Below, in pieces: positions 52,583 through 55,261 of a stretch of DNA of 55,261 nucleotides. Each line of letters starts with the position of its first letter. Position 1 is the first letter of the stretch. Source of the DNA: Deltaproteobacteria bacterium (GTDB lineage: Bacteria > Desulfobacterota > DSM-4660 > Desulfatiglandales > HGW-15); assembly GCA_019308985.1 (NCBI GenBank), contig JAFDHB010000004.1:1-55261 (forward strand), written 5' to 3'. The position numbers and the translations under genes are program-made. The notes beneath the pieces are model-generated. The model saw nothing but the letters and a program-made list of their open reading frames with translations, made no database searches and was not told the DNA's origin.

Positions 52583-53683
52583 TTACGGACATTGGGAGAT
52601 CGACGATCCTTTCTCAAAGCTTGTCTCATAACCCCCAAGGATTTGCTTCCAATAGCCTGACATGAGGAGTCCCACAAACCCAGGATCCACATCTTTCGCA
52701 ATATGGGACAGGCTCGCCATAAATACCGCCCTTTCTTTCAAGTGGGCTCCGCAGGCCTCTTTCAGCGACCTGTCGTATGAATGTATATCTCCCAATTCTA
52801 TGGCCTCAGCCGCAAGTGTTCCGGATTTCAACGCATAGTATAATCCCTCTCCAAGGATTGGGTCAACATGGCCAGAAGCATCCCCCACGAGCAGCCAATC
52901 GTCTCCGCAGCAGGAATCATCAAAAAATGTGCTATCCGTCACAGTGGGAACCAGGGCCGAGTATCTTTTCTTCAACCTGAATCCCGGAAAATTCGTCCCT
53001 AGGAACTCGTCCAGTCTCTTGAAAAGCTCCTTTGCGGAAGAAGCCCCAAGTCTGACACCGATTCCTGCATTTGTATGATTACTATTGGGAATAAACCACA
53101 TATACCCGAAAGAATCGAGGAACTGAAAGAAAAGTTCACGTCCGGGGGTTCCCGTGAGGATGTATCCGCACGTCAAAGAAAGGTGCTCTCTCGGGAATCT
53201 TCCAACGGTAAAGCTCCTTACGATGCTGCTTGCTCCGTCAGCACCCACAAGAACATCAACCCTGTAATCCCCGACACTTGTTTCAATTATCCATCTGTCA
53301 TCCTGTCGGTACACCCGGGTCACCTTTTCTGGGACGAATTCTGCCCCGGCACTTATTGCGTTTTGCAGGAAGAAGCGGCTCAACTCCATTCTTGAAACCG
53401 TCGGTAACGGTGCTTCTAGCTTCACAAGCTCTCGCTCATTCTCTCCTGAGACATAATAAATTTTATGGCACCGGTTTACGGAATAAGGATATTCCCGAAG
53501 CTCAGGAAATTCGACGAACGCATCTTCTCTAATTACCCCTCCGCAGGGTTTTTCCCAAGGGGCCTTATGATCATAAAGAAACACACTTTCGCCGCGGGAC
53601 GTCAATCTGAGCGCCAACAGCGCGCCAGCCGGGCCGGCACCGACGATGCCTATTGTTTTCTCTACAACCTTCCCATCACCCAT
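52583..53683 (-). CDS. Geranylgeranyl-reductase-family FAD-dependent oxidoreductase
   Basis: A 366-residue flavoprotein of the GGR/PHBH fold. The FAD-binding start is GIVGAGPAGALLALRLTSRG near 12-31, then EKPCGGVIRED near 44-54, VLVGADGASSIVR, the family motif around FGYMWFIPNSN (compare PxxYxWxFP), NAGIGV and the second FAD motif LLVGDASGHVDPILGEGLYYALKSG. Members saturate isoprenoid chains or act in tailoring of natural products. It starts five bases after the 74-residue Nif11-like peptide and is the last gene before a strong terminator, so it may act on the same modified peptide or on a lipid made with it (inference). Confidence 0.85.
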   Translation of the reverse strand: MGDGKVVEKTIGIVGAGPAGALLALRLTSRGESVFLYDHKAPWEKPCGGVIREDAFVEFPELREYPYSVNRCHKIYYVSGENERELVKLEAPLPTVSRMELSRFFLQNAISAGAEFVPEKVTRVYRQDDRWIIETSVGDYRVDVLVGADGASSIVRSFTVGRFPREHLSLTCGYILTGTPGRELFFQFLDSFGYMWFIPNSNHTNAGIGVRLGASSAKELFKRLDEFLGTNFPGFRLKKRYSALVPTVTDSTFFDDSCCGDDWLLVGDASGHVDPILGEGLYYALKSGTLAAEAIELGDIHSYDRSLKEACGAHLKERAVFMASLSHIAKDVDPGFVGLLMSGYWKQILGGYETSFEKGSSISQCP

Positions 53684-53688
53684 TTGAC

Positions 53689-53913
53689 CTAATAGGCCTT
53701 CCTGCGCTCAATTATCTCCTTGATATCGCGAGGCAAACGCTTCTTGTAGTTAATTAATTTCCCACACTCATCGAGGGTGATCTTCTCATACCCCTCACTT
53801 ACAAACCATGTCCTAAGCTCCGCTTCGTCTTTGATCTCCATGAAGATCCTGGTTAATCTCTTACTCTTCTTTGCATCCCGGATAAAGTCGATAAAATTTT
53901 TCTGCTCCTCCAT
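53689..53913 (-). CDS. Nif11-like small peptide, putative RiPP precursor
   Basis: A 74-residue protein with AAAGGGGG five bases before its ATG. NFIDFIRDAKKSKRLTRIF, then DEAELRTWFVSEGYEKITLDECGKLI resemble the Nif11 leader-domain pattern (F..F......L...F..I.D..EL..W...EGY..T.DE). The remaining 22 residues are basic and end ERRKAY. There is no double-Gly motif and only one Cys. Its position between a radical SAM/SPASM-type enzyme and an oxidoreductase suggests a precursor or a leader-like recognition protein. The Nif11 assignment is by eye and tentative. Confidence 0.6.
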   Translation of the reverse strand: MEEQKNFIDFIRDAKKSKRLTRIFMEIKDEAELRTWFVSEGYEKITLDECGKLINYKKRLPRDIKEIIERRKAY

Positions 53914-53948
53914 GGTATCCCCCTTTCATTGGAAAGCAACCTGCGTTA

Positions 53949-54065
53949 TCAATAAACCAACTCCCGCCTCACGCCTTTGTCTAAAATACCAAAGTAATTC
54001 CACATCTTGCTCCCAAAGGACCGCTTTTGTCTGGCTTGTACAATCAGAGGCCAGATCACTATCAT
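53949..54065 (-). CDS. Possible 38-residue peptide between radical SAM and Nif11-like genes
   Basis: An ORF filling most of the 169-base gap: MIVIWPLIVQARQKRSFGSK, then MWNYFGILDKGVRRELVY and TGA. It lacks a good ribosome site, although a second in-frame ATG at MWNYF could give an 18-residue peptide ending in VY. Its Tyr C-terminus recalls that of the 74-residue protein. It may be chance; listed because short precursors are easily missed. Confidence 0.25.
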   Translation of the reverse strand: MIVIWPLIVQARQKRSFGSKMWNYFGILDKGVRRELVY

Positions 54066-54082
54066 GTCACGTTCAAAACATC

Positions 54083-55141
54083 TTAATGCCCCTTTATCTC
54101 TTCCAGAACTAGATCCATGACCCTTTTGCAATAGGGCGCCTCTGAGATCCCACCCCGGTTGTTTGATGTGGGCCTGATCATGCCCGCCTTTTGGCATTCA
54201 TGAAGGTATTTACAGGAGGGGCATGTTGTCCGGTCCGCTCCGACAGCTCCACGATACCTTTCATCCCCCAATACCTTGCCGATCATGCCTCGACCGTATT
54301 TTCCGAAGCTTCCGTTGCTTGAGTGGGAAAGACGCATCTCCCCGCTTGCTGTGACCATGATATTCCCATTCTGGACCAGGTCATATGAAAAGGGGATCCA
54401 CGAAATGTTGAGAGCCCTTGAAACCACGTTCACAAGAGGTTCGTTGAGCACTTCAATCGTAAGGCCATAGAGGTTCAAATAGGCCAGTTCCCGGACAAAT
54501 TCAGGGAAATCGTTGTAATGGACATATTCATTTGAAAGCCATGGCATGCCCCTCATCGGTACAATGGGCAGGAGAGTCATACCACTCAAACCTGTAAACA
54601 TGCCATAGGTATCTTCGGCAAAATGGGGTAAGAGGAATAGCAAGCTCTTTGTAGCCAAAGAAAATATGTATACCCTATTGCCACCGGCAAGTGCTCTTTC
54701 TATGCCTTTGAGCACGTTTTCGTAAGGCGCATCAGGCCTAATGCAATTGTGGAGGTCTTCAGGTCCATCCAGGCTTATGGAGATAGAAAGTCCTCCATAA
54801 GACGCAAGTCTGGCGCACATGTCTTCGGTTAGCAATGTGCCGTTGGTATTCAAAAAAACGGACTCGTAACCCAGCTCAAAGGCCCAACCCAAGGTACGGA
54901 ATAGTCCATTCCAGAGAAGGGGCTCGCCTCCCGTCACGTGTAGCTGTTTGTATCCCAGGTCCTTAGCTTCCGTGATAACCTCCTTGCAAACACCGAGCGA
55001 AAGAGACGAATTTTCGCGAGGAATACCGCGGGCAAAGCAGTGGGGACAGGAGACGTTACATTGGGTTGTCACTTCGATGCTGATCATATTCTTGTCATCA
55101 ACCAAAGCGATCTCCTTCCCACTTCTTGGGCAGTGATTCAC
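54083..55141 (-). CDS. Radical SAM enzyme with SPASM-like C-terminal cysteines
   Basis: A radical SAM protein of about 352 residues. The cluster motif is CNVSCPHC in ISIEVTTQCNVSCPHCFARG, with VTGGEPLLW (SAM-binding GGEP) and ISLDGPEDLHNCIR. The C-terminus carries CPSCKYLHECQKAG and a later APYCKRV, an auxiliary-cluster (SPASM/twitch-like) set, while the usual earlier SPASM Cys position reads MRLSHSSNG with Ser. Such enzymes modify RiPP precursors or act as maturases. The frame extends to 55189, but those first residues are encoded by a palindromic repeat; GTG at 55141 or ATG at 55087 is the likelier start. A Nif11-like peptide and a reductase follow. Confidence 0.85.
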   Translation of the reverse strand: MNHCPRSGKEIALVDDKNMISIEVTTQCNVSCPHCFARGIPRENSSLSLGVCKEVITEAKDLGYKQLHVTGGEPLLWNGLFRTLGWAFELGYESVFLNTNGTLLTEDMCARLASYGGLSISISLDGPEDLHNCIRPDAPYENVLKGIERALAGGNRVYIFSLATKSLLFLLPHFAEDTYGMFTGLSGMTLLPIVPMRGMPWLSNEYVHYNDFPEFVRELAYLNLYGLTIEVLNEPLVNVVSRALNISWIPFSYDLVQNGNIMVTASGEMRLSHSSNGSFGKYGRGMIGKVLGDERYRGAVGADRTTCPSCKYLHECQKAGMIRPTSNNRGGISEAPYCKRVMDLVLEEIKGH

Positions 55142-55146
55142 TAACC

Positions 55147-55261
55147 CTGATGGCTTCGTAAAAAGTCCAATTTCTGCGTTGCGCTTCATCTCGTTGTGAT
55201 TGCGGCGTACGCTAAGTACGCCTCATCACACGAGATTCGCGCGCCTTGAACTTGAAGCTTT
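55147..55261. repeat. Palindromic MITE-like element, cut by the window end
   Basis: From GGCTTCGTAAAAAGTCC the sequence forms a nested palindrome centred on GGCGTAC/GTACGCC (about 55203-55221), with CTCGTTGTGAT and ATCACACGAG further out. The left end is present and the right end lies outside. I recall very similar elements dispersed in Desulfobacterota genomes (recollection, not searched). It lies directly upstream of the radical SAM gene. Confidence 0.7.

Overview
The window looks like a chromosomal stretch of an anaerobic Desulfobacterota (deltaproteobacterial) organism, either sulfate-reducing or syntrophic. This is inferred from gene content: a Ni-Fe-S CO dehydrogenase, MetF/MetV/MvhD-type methylene-tetrahydrofolate reductase genes, a 2-oxoacid:ferredoxin oxidoreductase, a split glutamate synthase with ferredoxin modules, TRAP transport, and palindromic intergenic repeats of types I associate with that phylum. 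Base composition is near 50% GC and gene density is high. No tRNA, rRNA, CRISPR array, prophage or full insertion sequence was seen.

Layout. 1-102: tail of an MBL-fold hydrolase. 165-10606 (minus): a catabolic operon with TRAP transporter (dctP, dctQ, dctM), hydantoinase/oxoprolinase-type subunits (hyuA, hyuB), a broken pyrK/pyrD chimera, a V4R-domain protein and an acyl-CoA ligase; a GntR-like palindrome lies in front. 11250-16255: Ski2-like helicase, acyl-CoA dehydrogenase, CobO. 16324-19955: complete Mla lipid-transport set (mlaE-F-D-C-A). 20037-24769: LD-carboxypeptidase, coaX, folP, ftsH. 25460-27772: ECF sigma factor, zinc-finger anti-sigma, a tandem-repeat DUF3106-like protein and a second small secreted protein. 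28014-30946 (plus): a flavoprotein fragment, cooS and a small partner. 31233-37569 (plus): sdhAB, a gltD-like/korA chimera, korB, aconitase and a citrate synthase fragment. 37566-42423: arylsulfotransferase-like protein, two glycosyltransferases, MltB. 42590-52075 (minus): purF, split glutamate synthase genes, metF, metV, mvhD. 52583-55141 (minus): a flavin reductase, a 74-residue Nif11-like peptide and a radical SAM/SPASM-type enzyme that look like a RiPP locus, bounded by a strong terminator on one side and a palindromic mobile repeat on the other.

Two things stand out. First, the candidate radical-SAM peptide-modification locus at the right end. Second, at least four metabolic genes survive only as fragments or as fusions of two neighbouring genes with their facing ends removed (pyrK/pyrD, gltD-like/korA, citrate synthase, an NqrF-like reductase), while genes around them are intact. 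Either this genome is losing segments by internal deletion or the assembly has collapsed; reads across the junctions would decide. The aconitase next to these fragments also has Ser where the first cluster-ligating Cys is expected.
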